Positions 25,850 to 35,015 are shown, counted from the stretch's first letter. The stretch is DNA of 64,000 nucleotides from Actinocatenispora rupis (GCF_016861975.1 NZ_BOMB01000030.1:1-64000), one strand, 5' to 3'. Notes: generated from the sequence alone by a model not told the origin. Numbers and translations are program-made.

Positions 25850-26489
25850 GCGCACGGCGTTGCCGCCCGAAACCGCAAGCCGCCACGCACGTACGCCAAC
25901 ACGTCGACCCGTAACCGTACGGCCGCCTCGGATGCAGGCGCCACAAACCCAGAGGCGTCCGCGTACGCCAAGGCATCGCCAAACCCAGGCCAGTCTCCGA
26001 ATCGACGCAACGCCAAAGCCAAGGCAACCCCGGAACCCAAGGCAACGCCAAAGCTAGGACAGCCCCGAATCCGGGCGACCTCAACCCAGAGCAACTCCCA
26101 CAGCTAGGGGCGCGACGCGAACAAGGGGCGCCCGTGAGTGCAAGGCAACCTCGAACTCCAAGGCAACCCGAGCCCCACGCCGAATCCAAACCCGAGCCAA
26201 AGCCCAATTCCAAGCCAAGGTCCCAGCCCGGGCAACCCCAAACCCAGGGCAACCCGAAACCTTCAGGGGCGCCACCCCGATCGAAGGCGTCCAAGAACGC
26301 CAACGCAACCTCGAACCTCAAGCCAGACCCAAACCACGAGCCAAACCCAAGCCACGAGGCAAAGTCAGCCCCGAGCCCTGAGCCAAACCACAGTCCAAAT
26401 CCAAGCCCGAAGCCCAAGCCCAAGCCGAACTCCAACGCCCGGGCCAGACTTCAAACCCCGACCCGAAACCCCAAAACAACGGGAACGGG
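25850..26489. repeat. degenerate A/C-rich low-complexity tract
   Basis: About 640 bp in which the plus strand is largely C, A and G with little T. It is built of ill-kept short units such as CCAAACCCAAGCCA, CCAAAGCCAAGGCAACCC and CCCAAGCCCAAGCC. Open frames cross it on both strands (for example 26134-26664 plus, 25821-26435 minus), but their translations are Pro/Asn/Lys/Gln or Gly/Leu/Phe monotony without third-position G+C bias, so I treat it as non-coding. It fills the gap between the membrane protein stop (25727) and the M20 gene stop (26490). Confidence 0.7.
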
Positions 26490-27647
26490 TCAGGTGGGGA
26501 GGGGGCGGGTGGCGAGTGCGGCGAGGAGGTCGGCGCCGCGGTCGAGTACTGCGTCGTCGAAGACGACGGCGCCGGAGTGGTTGCTGGGTGAGGCGTCGGG
26601 CAGTACGTCGGGTGGCGCGGCGCCGAGTACGACGAATGCGCCGGGTGTTTCGCGGAGCAGGTAGGCGAAGTCTTCGGAGCCGCCGAGCGGGTGGGCGAGG
26701 GGCTCGTACCCGTGGGGGCCGAACAGGTCGGTGGCGGTGGCGGCGACGTGGGCGGCGGGTTCGGCGGTGTTGATGGTGGCGGGGTGGACGGGTTCGTGGT
26801 GGAGTTCGGCGGTGACGCCGTGGGCGGCGGCGATGCCGTGGCTGAGTTCGGTGAGCCGGGCGAGTACGCGGTCGCGGGCGGTGTCGGAGAAGCTGCGGAT
26901 GGAGAGGTCGAGTTCGGCGCTGTCGGGGATGATGTTGCGCCGGGTGCCGGCGTGGATGGATCCGACGGTGACGACGACGGGGTCGAACGGGTCGGTGCCG
27001 CGGGCGACCAGGGTCTGCACGGCGCCGACGATGGCGCAGGCGGGCGGGATGGGGTCGGCGGCGCGGTGCGGCGTGGAGGCGTGGCCGCCGCGCCCGCGTA
27101 CGACGATGCGCAGTCCGTCGGATGCGGCCATGACGGGGCCGGGACGGGTGGTGACGACGCCGTGCGGGACGACGTCGCCGAAGACGTGCAGGGCGTAGGC
27201 GGCGGCCGGTGGGCGGCCGGCGGCGTCGAGGAGTCCTTCGGCGAGCATCCGGCGGGCGCCGCCGTGTCCTTCCTCGCCGGGTTGGAAGCAGAGGACGACG
27301 TCGCCGCGGAGGGTGTCGCGCCGTTCCGCCAGCCGGTACGCGGCGCCGACGAGCATGGCGGTGTGCAGGTCGTGGCCGCACGCGTGCATCGCACCGTCCA
27401 CTGTGGACCTGTACGGGACGTCGGCGGTCTCGGTGACCGGCAGCGCGTCCATGTCGGCGCGGAGCAGGACGACGGGCCCGTCGCCGCTGCCGCGGAGTAC
27501 GGCGGTGACGGAGGTGAGGTCGCGGCCGGTGGTGACCTCCACCGGCAGCCCGGCCAGCGCGTCGAGTACGGCGTGCTGGGTCCGGGGCAGGTGCAGCCCG
27601 ATCTCGGGATGCCGGTGGAGGTCGTGCCGGAACTGCGTGAGGTTCAT
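26490..27647 (-). CDS. M20-family amidohydrolase (N-acyl-amino-acid hydrolase/hippurate hydrolase type)
   Basis: 385 aa. The metal-binding motifs of the M20D group are present: MHACGHDLHTAMLVGAA (about residues 97-113) and FQPGEEGHGGARRM (about 130-143); the dimerisation domain contains GRGGHASTPHRAADPI. The C-terminal GGSEDFAYLL supplies the last metal ligands. Likely hydrolyses an N-acyl amino acid or related amide in the cytoplasm. The ATG overlaps the stop of the MHS transporter (ATGA), so import and hydrolysis are coupled. GTCCACTGTGGAC, an iterated palindrome, lies inside the gene at 27396-27408. Confidence 0.88.
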   Translation of the reverse strand: MNLTQFRHDLHRHPEIGLHLPRTQHAVLDALAGLPVEVTTGRDLTSVTAVLRGSGDGPVVLLRADMDALPVTETADVPYRSTVDGAMHACGHDLHTAMLVGAAYRLAERRDTLRGDVVLCFQPGEEGHGGARRMLAEGLLDAAGRPPAAAYALHVFGDVVPHGVVTTRPGPVMAASDGLRIVVRGRGGHASTPHRAADPIPPACAIVGAVQTLVARGTDPFDPVVVTVGSIHAGTRRNIIPDSAELDLSIRSFSDTARDRVLARLTELSHGIAAAHGVTAELHHEPVHPATINTAEPAAHVAATATDLFGPHGYEPLAHPLGGSEDFAYLLRETPGAFVVLGAAPPDVLPDASPSNHSGAVVFDDAVLDRGADLLAALATRPLPT

Positions 27648-28924
27648 ACGTCGAGCGGCTTCTTCGCGGTCTCGGTCAGGAACAGGTACACCACGAACGA
27701 GACCGCGCACAGCAGCGCGATGTAGAACGGGAACAGCCCGGGGTTGCCGAGCGACTTGAACAGCGTCCCCATGTACGGCGCGGTCCCACCGAACACCGCC
27801 ACGGCCAGCGAGTACGGGAAGCCGATGCCGCCGGCGCGTACCCGGGCGGGGAAGACCTCCGCGTTGATCGCCGCGGCGATGGAGGTGTACCCGGTGAGCA
27901 GCACCATGCCGACGAGCGTGATGCCCAGCATCACCCCGAACGAGTTGGTCAGCAGGTGCAGCAGCGGCACGATGAGCAGCGCGAAGCCGCCGGCGAACAC
28001 GAGCAGCATCGGCTTGCGGCCGATCCGGTCGGACAGCATCCCGCCGAGCGGCTGCATGACCGCGAAGCAGGCGAGCGCGATCGTCGACACCACCAGCGAT
28101 TCGGCCTTGTCGAAGCCGACGTTCTGCTGCGCGTACGTGGGCAGGTAGGAGGTCCAGGAGTAGTACGCGATGGTGCCGCCGATGGTGATGCCGACGATCA
28201 GCAGCGACTGCTTCGGGTACCGGATGAGCGCCTCGTAGAAGCGCGGCCGGTCGGTGGACTCGACCTTCTTCGTCTCGCGTACGCCGCGGCGCAGCCACAG
28301 GCCGAACAGCGCGAACGCCGCGCCGGCGAGGAACGGGATCCGCCAGCCCCAGCCCGTCATCGCACCGTCGGACAGGGTGCCCACCAGCAGGGCGGCCAGG
28401 CCGGACGCGACGAGCTGCCCGATCGTGGTCGACACGTACTGGAAGCTGCCGAACAGGCCGCGGCGGCCGGACGGCGCCGATTCCACCAGGAACGTGGTGG
28501 ACGCGGCGAACTCGCCGCCGATGGACAGGCCGGAGATGAGCCGGGCGAGCACCAGGATCACCGGCGCCAGCACCCCGACCGCCTTGTACGTGGGGACGAT
28601 GCCGACGAGCAGCGAGCCGAGGCCCATCAGCAGGATGGTCACGGTCAGCGCGGTACGCCGGCCGAACCGGTCGGCGATACTGCCGAGCAGCAGGCCGCCG
28701 ATGGGCCGCATGAAGAAGCCGACCGCGAACACGGCGAACGTGCTGAGCGCCGCCGCGATGGGGCTGTCACCGGGGAAGATGAGCGGCCCGAACGTGGTGG
28801 CCAGGAACGTGTAGGTGTACCAGTCGTACCACTCGATGGCGTTGCCGACCGAGGCGGCGGTGATCTGACGCAGCCGGGCGGCGGTGCCGAGCTGGGCGAC
28901 GTCGGTCCGCGCTTCCGTGGACAT
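27644..28924 (-). CDS. MHS-family MFS metabolite:H+ symporter
   Basis: 426 aa from ATG 28924, with GGAGG at 28930-28934. Twelve helices. The metabolite:H+ symporter signature GNAIEWYDWYTYTF opens the protein, followed by GSIADRFGRRTALT (motif A) and RLISGLSIGGEFAASTTFLV. The second half repeats the motif as LSDRIGRKPMLLVF. Relatives carry shikimate, proline/betaine, citrate or 2-oxoglutarate; the coupled M20 hydrolase suggests an N-acylated amino acid or aromatic amide here. Transcribed divergently from the Lrp-type regulator at 29022. Confidence 0.87.
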   Translation of the reverse strand: MSTEARTDVAQLGTAARLRQITAASVGNAIEWYDWYTYTFLATTFGPLIFPGDSPIAAALSTFAVFAVGFFMRPIGGLLLGSIADRFGRRTALTVTILLMGLGSLLVGIVPTYKAVGVLAPVILVLARLISGLSIGGEFAASTTFLVESAPSGRRGLFGSFQYVSTTIGQLVASGLAALLVGTLSDGAMTGWGWRIPFLAGAAFALFGLWLRRGVRETKKVESTDRPRFYEALIRYPKQSLLIVGITIGGTIAYYSWTSYLPTYAQQNVGFDKAESLVVSTIALACFAVMQPLGGMLSDRIGRKPMLLVFAGGFALLIVPLLHLLTNSFGVMLGITLVGMVLLTGYTSIAAAINAEVFPARVRAGGIGFPYSLAVAVFGGTAPYMGTLFKSLGNPGLFPFYIALLCAVSFVVYLFLTETAKKPLDV

Positions 28925-29021
28925 AGGGATCCTCCGAAGCTGTGGGGGCTGGGCCATGATGACCCGGCCGAACCCGCACGACCGGCCGGAACGCAGCATC
29001 GGCGCTACCGTGGACGGCGTC

Positions 29022-30080
29022 ATGCAGGATCCCGTCATGCTCGGCGAGGACGAGCTGTCCCTCGTCAACGCGCTGCAGATCGCGCCGCGCGCGTCCTGGT
29101 CGTTGCTCGGCGGGGTGCTCGGCGCCGATCCGGTGACCGTCGCCCGGCGCTGGCAGCGGCTCACCCGTACCGGCCGCGCCTGGGCCACCGCGTACGGGTC
29201 GCCGGTGCTGATGCGGCAGACGTGCCTGGCGCTGGTCGCCGTGACCTGCCAGGCGGGCAGCCTGGTGCGGATCGCCGAGGCGCTGCGCGACGACCCGCAC
29301 GCCGTCACCGTCGAGCACACCACGGGCGGTTGCGACCTGCTCGTCACCGTCTGGACCACCGGCCTGCCCGATCTCTCCCGGTACCTGGTGGCCCGGCTCG
29401 GCACGCTGCCCGGCATCGCCGTCACGCGCACCACGGTCATCACCAACCTGTACGCGGAGGGGTCGAGCTGGCGCCTCGGCGTACTGGACGTGCCGCAGCA
29501 GGACCGGCTGCGGCGTACGGTGCCGGCGGTGTCGGGGGTGGAGGCGACGGTGCGGCCCGAGGACCGGCCGCTGGTCGTACGGCTGGGTCGGGACGCGCGC
29601 ACGCCGTACCCGGAGCTGGCGTCGGCGGCGGGGATCAGCCCGGCGACCGCCCGGCGCCGGGTGTCGCGGCTGCTGTCCGGCGGCCTGCTCGCGCTGCGCT
29701 GCGAACTCGCGCGCGCCGAGTCGTACTGGACGGTGTCGGCGACGTTGTGGATCAACGTACCGCCGGGTGAGCTGGCGGGGACGGCGGCGGCGCTGGCGGC
29801 CCGGCCGGAGACGCGGCTGGTGGCCGCGGTGGCGGGGAGTACGAACCTGGTCATCACGGTGTGGCTGCGCGGGCTGGCCGACCTGCAACGGCTGGAGGCG
29901 ACGCTGACCGCGCGCTGGCCGTACCTGTCGGTGGTGGACCGGGCCGTGGTGCTGCGGCACTACAAGCTGATGGGCCGGGTACTCGACGAGTCGGGGCGGG
30001 CGCTGCGCGCGGTGGACATGGACATCTGGCGCGACCCGGCGCCGGGTGGTGCTGTTCACGATCGGCAGGTGCGGGAATGA
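29022..30080 (+). CDS. Lrp/AsnC-type regulator with duplicated HTH and RAM-like domains
   Basis: 352 aa from ATG 29022, chosen for closeness to the first HTH; ATGs at 28956 and 28959 are alternatives. The first HTH is LSLVNALQIAPRASWSLLGG with VTVARRWQRL, then an alpha/beta ligand domain (about 60-150). A second set follows: LGRDARTPYPELASAAGISP, ATARRRVSRLLSGG, and a second ligand domain (about 225-330). This double architecture is common in actinobacterial AsnC relatives. Divergent from the MHS transporter/M20 operon, which it probably controls in response to an amino acid. Confidence 0.85.
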   Translation: MQDPVMLGEDELSLVNALQIAPRASWSLLGGVLGADPVTVARRWQRLTRTGRAWATAYGSPVLMRQTCLALVAVTCQAGSLVRIAEALRDDPHAVTVEHTTGGCDLLVTVWTTGLPDLSRYLVARLGTLPGIAVTRTTVITNLYAEGSSWRLGVLDVPQQDRLRRTVPAVSGVEATVRPEDRPLVVRLGRDARTPYPELASAAGISPATARRRVSRLLSGGLLALRCELARAESYWTVSATLWINVPPGELAGTAAALAARPETRLVAAVAGSTNLVITVWLRGLADLQRLEATLTARWPYLSVVDRAVVLRHYKLMGRVLDESGRALRAVDMDIWRDPAPGGAVHDRQVRE

Positions 30081-30096
30081 CAGCGGATCGTGGCTC

Positions 30097-30115
30097 TGGT
30101 TAGGCTTGCCTTATC
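30097..30115 (+). promoter_or_regulatory. DtxR/IdeR-type iron box upstream of the siderophore importer
   Basis: The sequence TGGTTAGGCTTGCCTTATC resembles the 19-bp actinobacterial iron box (TTAGG...CCTAA symmetry; core TTAGGCTTGCCTTA). It lies 28 bp before the GTG start of the ATPase gene, where Fe2+-bound repressor would block transcription. Confidence 0.75.
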
Positions 30116-30142
30116 ACTGTCGTGTCGGCCAGGGAGGCGCAC

Positions 30143-30958
30143 GTGGGGCAGGCTGACGCGGCGGCGCTCGCCGGCGACGACCTGAGCGTCGGGTACGCGG
30201 GGTCGGCCGTGCTCACCGACGTCAGCCTCGGGCTCGCCCCCGGCACCGTCACCGTCCTCGTCGGGCCGAACGGTTGCGGCAAGTCCACGCTGCTGCGTAC
30301 GTTGGCGGGCCTGTTGCCGCCGATCGCCGGTACGGTCCGCGTCGGCGGCGACCCGGTGCACCGGCTGCACCGCCGGGAACTGGCCCGGCGCCTGGCGTTC
30401 CTGCCGCAGACCCCGCTCGTACCGGCCGGGGTGGCGGTGCGTGACCTCGTCCGGCACGGGCGGTACGCGCACCGCGGCGCGCTCGCCCGGCACACCGCCG
30501 ACGACCGGGCCGCCGTCGACTGGGCGATCGAGGTGACCACCGCGACCGAGCTGGCCGAGCGCCGCCTCGACGAACTGTCCGGCGGCGAACGCCAGCGCGC
30601 CTGGCTCGCCACCGTCCTCGCCCAGCAGGCCGGCGTACTGCTGCTCGACGAGCCGACGACGTACCTGGACCTGCGGCACCAGCTCGACGTACTGGAGGTG
30701 GTGCGGGGGCTGGCGCGCGACCACGGCATCGCGTGCGGCCTCGTGCTGCACGACCTCGGCCAGGCCGCCGCGTACGCGGACCACGCGGTGATGGTGGCCG
30801 GTGGCTCCGTCGTCGCCGCCGGTACGCCGGACGAGGTGTTCACCGCCGCGCACATCCGCCGCGCGTTCGGCCTCGACGTGGAGGTCGTACGGGACGCGGA
30901 GACCGGTCACCTGGCCCTGTTCCCCCGGCTGGCGGGCACCGTGCCCACGGCCAACTGA
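30143..30958 (+). CDS. iron-siderophore ABC transporter ATPase
   Basis: 271 aa from GTG 30143, with AGGGAGG six bases upstream (a GTG at 30122 lacks a site). Walker A VGPNGCGKSTLLRTL, Q-loop LPQTPLVPAG, signature LDELSGGERQRAWLATVLAQ, Walker B VLLLDEPTTYLDLRHQLDVL and the switch His in LVLHDLGQAA are the FecE/FepC pattern. It energises ferric-siderophore import with the lipoprotein and fused permease that follow. First gene of an iron-box-controlled operon. Confidence 0.92.
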   Translation: MGQADAAALAGDDLSVGYAGSAVLTDVSLGLAPGTVTVLVGPNGCGKSTLLRTLAGLLPPIAGTVRVGGDPVHRLHRRELARRLAFLPQTPLVPAGVAVRDLVRHGRYAHRGALARHTADDRAAVDWAIEVTTATELAERRLDELSGGERQRAWLATVLAQQAGVLLLDEPTTYLDLRHQLDVLEVVRGLARDHGIACGLVLHDLGQAAAYADHAVMVAGGSVVAAGTPDEVFTAAHIRRAFGLDVEVVRDAETGHLALFPRLAGTVPTAN

Positions 30959-30974
30959 CCCCCCAAGGAGCACG

Positions 30975-31952
30975 ATGCGCAAGACCGTACTCGGTGTGCT
31001 GGCGACGGCCGCCGTCCTGGCCCTCGGTGCCTGCTCGTCCGGTACCGCCGGCGATGCGGGCGGTGCGACGTCCGGCGGCAGCGGCGGCAAGGTCTCCGTC
31101 ACCGACTCCACCGGTACCGTGCACCTGCCGAGGACGGCGACGAAGGTCGTCTCGCTGGAGTGGTCGTACACCGAGGATCTGCTGGCGCTGGGGGTCACGC
31201 CGGTCGGGGTCGCCGACCGCGCCACGTACGGCGACTGGGTGGGTGCGGGCGCGCGCGTACCGTCGAGCGTGCCGGACGTCAGCACCCGCGCGCAGCCGAG
31301 CCTGGAGAAGATCAAGGCGCTGAACCCGGACCTGATCATCGCGGAGAAGAGCCGGTCGACCGCGAACCTGGCTCAACTGAAGGAGATCGCGCCGGTCCTG
31401 CTGTTCGACGCGTACACGCCGAACACGAAGCTCGTCGACACCACCGACACCAACCTCGTGCGGATCGGTACGGCGGTCGGCAGGCAGGGCAAGGCGAAGG
31501 ACCTCGTCGGGGCGTACCGGAAGAAGGTTGCGGCGGCGAAGGAGAAGCTCGCCAGGGCCGGCAAGGCGGGTACGAGGATCACGCTGTTGCAGGGCTTCAG
31601 CGTCAACGGCCAGCCGAACATCCGGGCGTACACGAACCACGCGCAGGCGGTGCAGGTACTCACCTCGATCGGCCTGGTGAACGCCTGGCAGGGCAAGGAT
31701 TCCGACCCGTCCGGCTTCACGTCGACCGGCGTCGAGGGCCTCACCCCCGTCTCCGACTCGACCGCCCTGTACGTGGCGCTGAAGTCCGACGACCCGTTCA
31801 CCGGTGCGCTGGCGACGAACGCGACGTGGCGCAACCTGGGCTTCGTCAAGGCGAAGAAGCTGCACGCCCTCGACCCCGGTACCTGGTTCTGGGGCGGCCC
31901 GGTGTCCAACGGGATGCTGATCGACCAGGCCGTCGCCGCCCTCGGCGCCTGA
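30975..31952 (+). CDS. iron-siderophore ABC transporter binding lipoprotein
   Basis: 325 aa. The lipobox lies in a signal sequence ending AVLALGAC (Cys about residue 20), followed by a Gly/Ser linker. The class III periplasmic-binding fold follows, with the TroA-like pattern: KVVSLEWSYTEDLLALGVTP near residue 60, LNPDLIIAEKSRS about 120 and IGTAVGRQGKA about 165. ATG 30975 is preceded by AAGGAG. Captures a ferric siderophore (ligand unknown) outside the membrane and delivers it to the fused permease encoded 20 bp downstream. Confidence 0.9.
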   Translation: MRKTVLGVLATAAVLALGACSSGTAGDAGGATSGGSGGKVSVTDSTGTVHLPRTATKVVSLEWSYTEDLLALGVTPVGVADRATYGDWVGAGARVPSSVPDVSTRAQPSLEKIKALNPDLIIAEKSRSTANLAQLKEIAPVLLFDAYTPNTKLVDTTDTNLVRIGTAVGRQGKAKDLVGAYRKKVAAAKEKLARAGKAGTRITLLQGFSVNGQPNIRAYTNHAQAVQVLTSIGLVNAWQGKDSDPSGFTSTGVEGLTPVSDSTALYVALKSDDPFTGALATNATWRNLGFVKAKKLHALDPGTWFWGGPVSNGMLIDQAVAALGA

Positions 31953-31972
31953 GCGACGAGGGTTTCCGTCGA

Positions 31973-34063
31973 ATGACCCGCACCGCGGACGCGACCGCCG
32001 TGTCCACAGTGGAGCGTCCGGCGCCGCGCCGGTACCGGACGGCCGTGGTGGCCGTGGTCGGCGTGGCGCTGCTGGTCGGGTTCGCGGTCGTGCACGTCGG
32101 GCAGGGCAGCGCCGGGATCGGCCTGTCCCGGTTGCTGTCCCTGGCGACCGGGCACGCCGACCCCGACGCCCTCGCCGTACTGGCCGGGTCGCGGTTGCCG
32201 CGGCTGACCGCCGGCCTGGTCACCGGGCTTGCGCTCGGGCTGTCCGGCGCGCTGGTCCAGGGCGCCACCCGCAACCCGCTCGCCGCGCCGGACACGCTCG
32301 GCGTCAACGCCGGCGGGTACCTGGCGGTGTCGTTGTGCACGGTGTCGGGGATCCGGCTCGGCATCCTGCCGTCGGCGGCGGTGGCGTTCGCCGGTGGGCT
32401 GGCCGCGGCCGGACTGGTGCAGCTGCTGGTGTCCCGCGGTCCGATGGCACCCGGCCGGATCCTGCTCGCCGGTACGGCGATCGCCATGGCCGGCAGCTCC
32501 GCCGCCACCGTCGTACTGATCCTGAACGCGCAGCGCGCGCAGGGACTCTTCTTCTGGGGCAACGGATCCCTGCTCGAAACGGGGTTGTCGCGCCCGCTGC
32601 TGACCGGCCTGATCGTGCTGTGCGGCGCGCTGCTGGCGCCGCTGCTGGCCCGGCCGCTGGACCTGCTGTCGCTCGGGGACGAGACCGCGGAGGCGATGGG
32701 GCTGCGGGTCGGCCGGATCCGGCTGTTCGCGTTCGGCCTGGCCGTACTGTTCTCCGCCGCGTCGGTCGCGCTGACCGGGCCGATCGGGTTCGTGGGCCTG
32801 GTCGCCCCCGTCGTCGTGCGCCTCTTCGGCGTACGCCGGCACGCCGCGCTGCTGCCCCTCGCCGCCCTGTACGGCGCGGTCTTCGTACTCGGTGCCGACG
32901 TGGTCGCCCGCGCGCTGCTGTCCGCGTCCGGTACCGGCGACTACGAGATCCCGGCCGGCGTGGTCACCGCCCTGGTCGGCGGCCCCGTCTTCGTCTACCT
33001 GGCCCGCCGGGTACCGACCGGCGACGCGGACACCGGCGCGGCGGTCACGGTGGCCGCGCCCGGCTCGCGCTCGCGGTACGGGCTGATCGTGGTCGCGGGC
33101 GTCGTCGTACTCGCCGGCACGGTCCTGGTCGGGCTCGGCCTGGGCGACGTCCATCTCGGGCCGGGGCAGCTGGTGCGCGCCGTGTTCGGGCAGGCGGACC
33201 AGCTCGCGAACGGGATCGTCGCGTTCCGGGCGCCCCGCATCGTCGCGGCGGCCGCGGCGGGGATCCTGCTGGCCGGGGCCGGCGTCGCGATCCAGTCCGT
33301 GGTACGCAACCCGCTCGCCGAGCCGAGCCTGCTGGGCGTCACCGGCGGCTCGTCGATCGGCGCGGTCGCGCTCATCACGCTCGTACCGACGGCGCCGCGC
33401 TGGGGCATCCCCGCCGCCGCGCTCGTCGGTGGCGTACTCGCGCTCGGCCTGGTCATGCTGCTCGCCACCGGCCGGCGCACCGCCCCCCTCGACCCCACCC
33501 GTGTGGTACTGATCGGCATCGGTGTGGCCGCGGCGACGGCGGCGCTGGTGCAGGTGCTGTCGCTGCGCGCGCAGTTGCAGCTCGCCGCGGCGCTCACCTG
33601 GCTCGCCGGCTCCACGTACGCCCGCTCGGCCGGTGACCTGACCTGGTTCGCCGTCCCCCTCGTCGTACTCGTCGGGCTGGTACTGGTGTCGCGGACGCTG
33701 GACCTGCTCGGGTTGGGCGACGACCTGCCGCGCTCGCTGGGCCTGCCGGTCGGGCGTACGCGGCTGCTGGTGCTGCTGGCCGGTGCCGTGCTGGCCGCCG
33801 GTACGGCCGCGGTGGTGGGCACGGTCGGGTTCGTCGGGCTGGTCGCGCCGCACCTGGCCCGCCGGATCGTCGGCCCGTCGCACCGCCGGCTGCTGCCGGT
33901 CGCGGCGCTGCTCGGCGCCGTACTCGTGGTCGCCGCGGACGCCGCGGGCCGCTGGGTACTGGCGCCGAACGAGATCCCGGTGGGGATCGTCACGGCACTG
34001 GTGGGCGCCCCGTACCTGATCTGGTTGCTGCGGCGGCAGAAGGCCCGTGCCGACGGTGCGTGA
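31973..34063 (+). CDS. fused FecCD-type siderophore permease (FhuB-like)
   Basis: 696 aa, two FecCD permease halves in one chain (about 30-345 and 365-690). Each half has the family hallmarks: LVQGATRNPLAAPDTLGVNA and IQSVVRNPLAEPSLLGVTGG near the start; LALTGPIGFVGLVAPVVVRL-type and GTVGFVGLVAPHLARRI motifs near the end. A single protein therefore makes the entire membrane channel, as in FhuB. ATG 31973 follows ACGAGGG at long spacing. Third gene of the iron-box operon. Confidence 0.92.
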   Translation: MTRTADATAVSTVERPAPRRYRTAVVAVVGVALLVGFAVVHVGQGSAGIGLSRLLSLATGHADPDALAVLAGSRLPRLTAGLVTGLALGLSGALVQGATRNPLAAPDTLGVNAGGYLAVSLCTVSGIRLGILPSAAVAFAGGLAAAGLVQLLVSRGPMAPGRILLAGTAIAMAGSSAATVVLILNAQRAQGLFFWGNGSLLETGLSRPLLTGLIVLCGALLAPLLARPLDLLSLGDETAEAMGLRVGRIRLFAFGLAVLFSAASVALTGPIGFVGLVAPVVVRLFGVRRHAALLPLAALYGAVFVLGADVVARALLSASGTGDYEIPAGVVTALVGGPVFVYLARRVPTGDADTGAAVTVAAPGSRSRYGLIVVAGVVVLAGTVLVGLGLGDVHLGPGQLVRAVFGQADQLANGIVAFRAPRIVAAAAAGILLAGAGVAIQSVVRNPLAEPSLLGVTGGSSIGAVALITLVPTAPRWGIPAAALVGGVLALGLVMLLATGRRTAPLDPTRVVLIGIGVAAATAALVQVLSLRAQLQLAAALTWLAGSTYARSAGDLTWFAVPLVVLVGLVLVSRTLDLLGLGDDLPRSLGLPVGRTRLLVLLAGAVLAAGTAAVVGTVGFVGLVAPHLARRIVGPSHRRLLPVAALLGAVLVVAADAAGRWVLAPNEIPVGIVTALVGAPYLIWLLRRQKARADGA

Positions 34064-34120
34064 CCGGTACGTCGCGCCGGAGATCACACGACCTGCCGGT
34101 GACGGCCCTGGTCAAAGGTC

Positions 34121-34139
34121 GGCTAGGCTAGCCTAAGTT
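34121..34139 (+). promoter_or_regulatory. DtxR/IdeR-type iron box upstream of the FhuF-like gene
   Basis: The core TAGGCTAGCCTA (34124-34135) is a perfect palindrome within GGCTAGGCTAGCCTAAGTT, a close match to actinobacterial iron boxes. It lies 58 bp after the permease stop and about 96 bp before the next start, giving the FhuF-like gene its own iron-regulated promoter. Confidence 0.8.
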
Positions 34140-34235
34140 TGCTTGCCCCGGTCGGCGGGGACGGCCGCGGTGCCCGAGGGTGACCGCTGCCGTGCGTCCG
34201 GCCGGCATCGGGGCGCGATCGAGGGGGTGGACGGG

Positions 34236-35012
34236 GTGACGGTGGCGGTGACGGCGGCGCTCCGGCCGCTCGACCCGATCGTCGCCGCGCTCGCCGAGGT
34301 GCGTGGGGACAGCGACGCGTTCGGCATCGCCGACGGGCTCGTCGTCGCCGACCCGGCCGACGGCTGGCTGCCGGCCACCGCGCTCGTCGACGGCACCGCC
34401 ATCCCCGACCTGCTGGCCGCGCCCGCCCGGATCTGGGGCGCCCAGCCGCACGCCGCCGCGACGCTGGCGTACAAGGCGTACACGTACTGGCTGACGATGC
34501 CGGCGGTGCTGGGGTGGGCCGTCGCCCGCCGGGTGCCGCTACTGTCCGCCGACAACGTCGCCGTACGGCTGGCCGACGACGCGCCGCAGGTGGTCATCGG
34601 CGTGCTGCGCCCCACCGTCGCGGTACTGCCGGACGACCCGGTCGCCGGGCACCCGGACACCGTCGTCGTCGACACCCCGGACGCGCTGCTCGGCGTACTC
34701 AAGGACACGCTGCTGGACAACCACGTGTCGCCGCTCGTCGCCGCGACGCGCGAGCACGTCCGGATCGGCGCGCACACCCTGTACGGGCAGCTCGCCGCGG
34801 GCATCGCGTACGCGCTGTCCGCCGCGGCGCCGGTCCTGGACGCGCCGGTGCCGGCCGCCGGCACCGTACTCGACGCGCTCGGGCTCAGCGGTCTCGCCGC
34901 GCTCTGCCACACCGACGGTGAGCTGCGCGTACGGCGGAAGACGTGTTGCCTGGCGTTCGTGGTGCCGGGCCTGGACGGGCACGTCTGCGCCGACTGCTGC
35001 GTCCGCCGCTGA
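34236..35012 (+). CDS. FhuF-like (2Fe-2S) ferric-siderophore reductase
   Basis: 258 aa from GTG 34236, preceded by GAGGGGG. The body (residues 1-230) is alpha-helical with TLAYKAYTYWLTMPAVLGWA. The C-terminus carries the FhuF-type cluster motif TCCLAFVVPGLDGHVCADCC: a Cys pair, a 13-residue gap, then CxxCC, enough for one [2Fe-2S] centre. Such proteins reduce imported ferric siderophores in the cytoplasm to release Fe2+. An iron box lies upstream, and the siderophore importer operon directly precedes it. Confidence 0.87.
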   Translation: MTVAVTAALRPLDPIVAALAEVRGDSDAFGIADGLVVADPADGWLPATALVDGTAIPDLLAAPARIWGAQPHAAATLAYKAYTYWLTMPAVLGWAVARRVPLLSADNVAVRLADDAPQVVIGVLRPTVAVLPDDPVAGHPDTVVVDTPDALLGVLKDTLLDNHVSPLVAATREHVRIGAHTLYGQLAAGIAYALSAAAPVLDAPVPAAGTVLDALGLSGLAALCHTDGELRVRRKTCCLAFVVPGLDGHVCADCCVRR

Positions 35013-35015
35013 CCG

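Noticed and set aside
25821-26435. Gly/Leu/Phe-rich minus-strand frame (about 204 codons) in the A/C-rich tract, looking like a repetitive hydrophobic protein
   Set aside because: No third-position G+C bias, no ribosome-binding site, and the reverse frame is equally open; it follows from the low-complexity DNA.
29022-30080. Double Lrp-type regulator considered a recent fusion or assembly duplication
   Set aside because: The two halves are well diverged and this two-domain architecture is common in actinobacteria.
30122-30142. Earlier GTG start for the siderophore ATPase
   Set aside because: It lies only a few bases after the iron box and lacks a ribosome-binding site, whereas GTG 30143 has AGGGAGG at ideal spacing.
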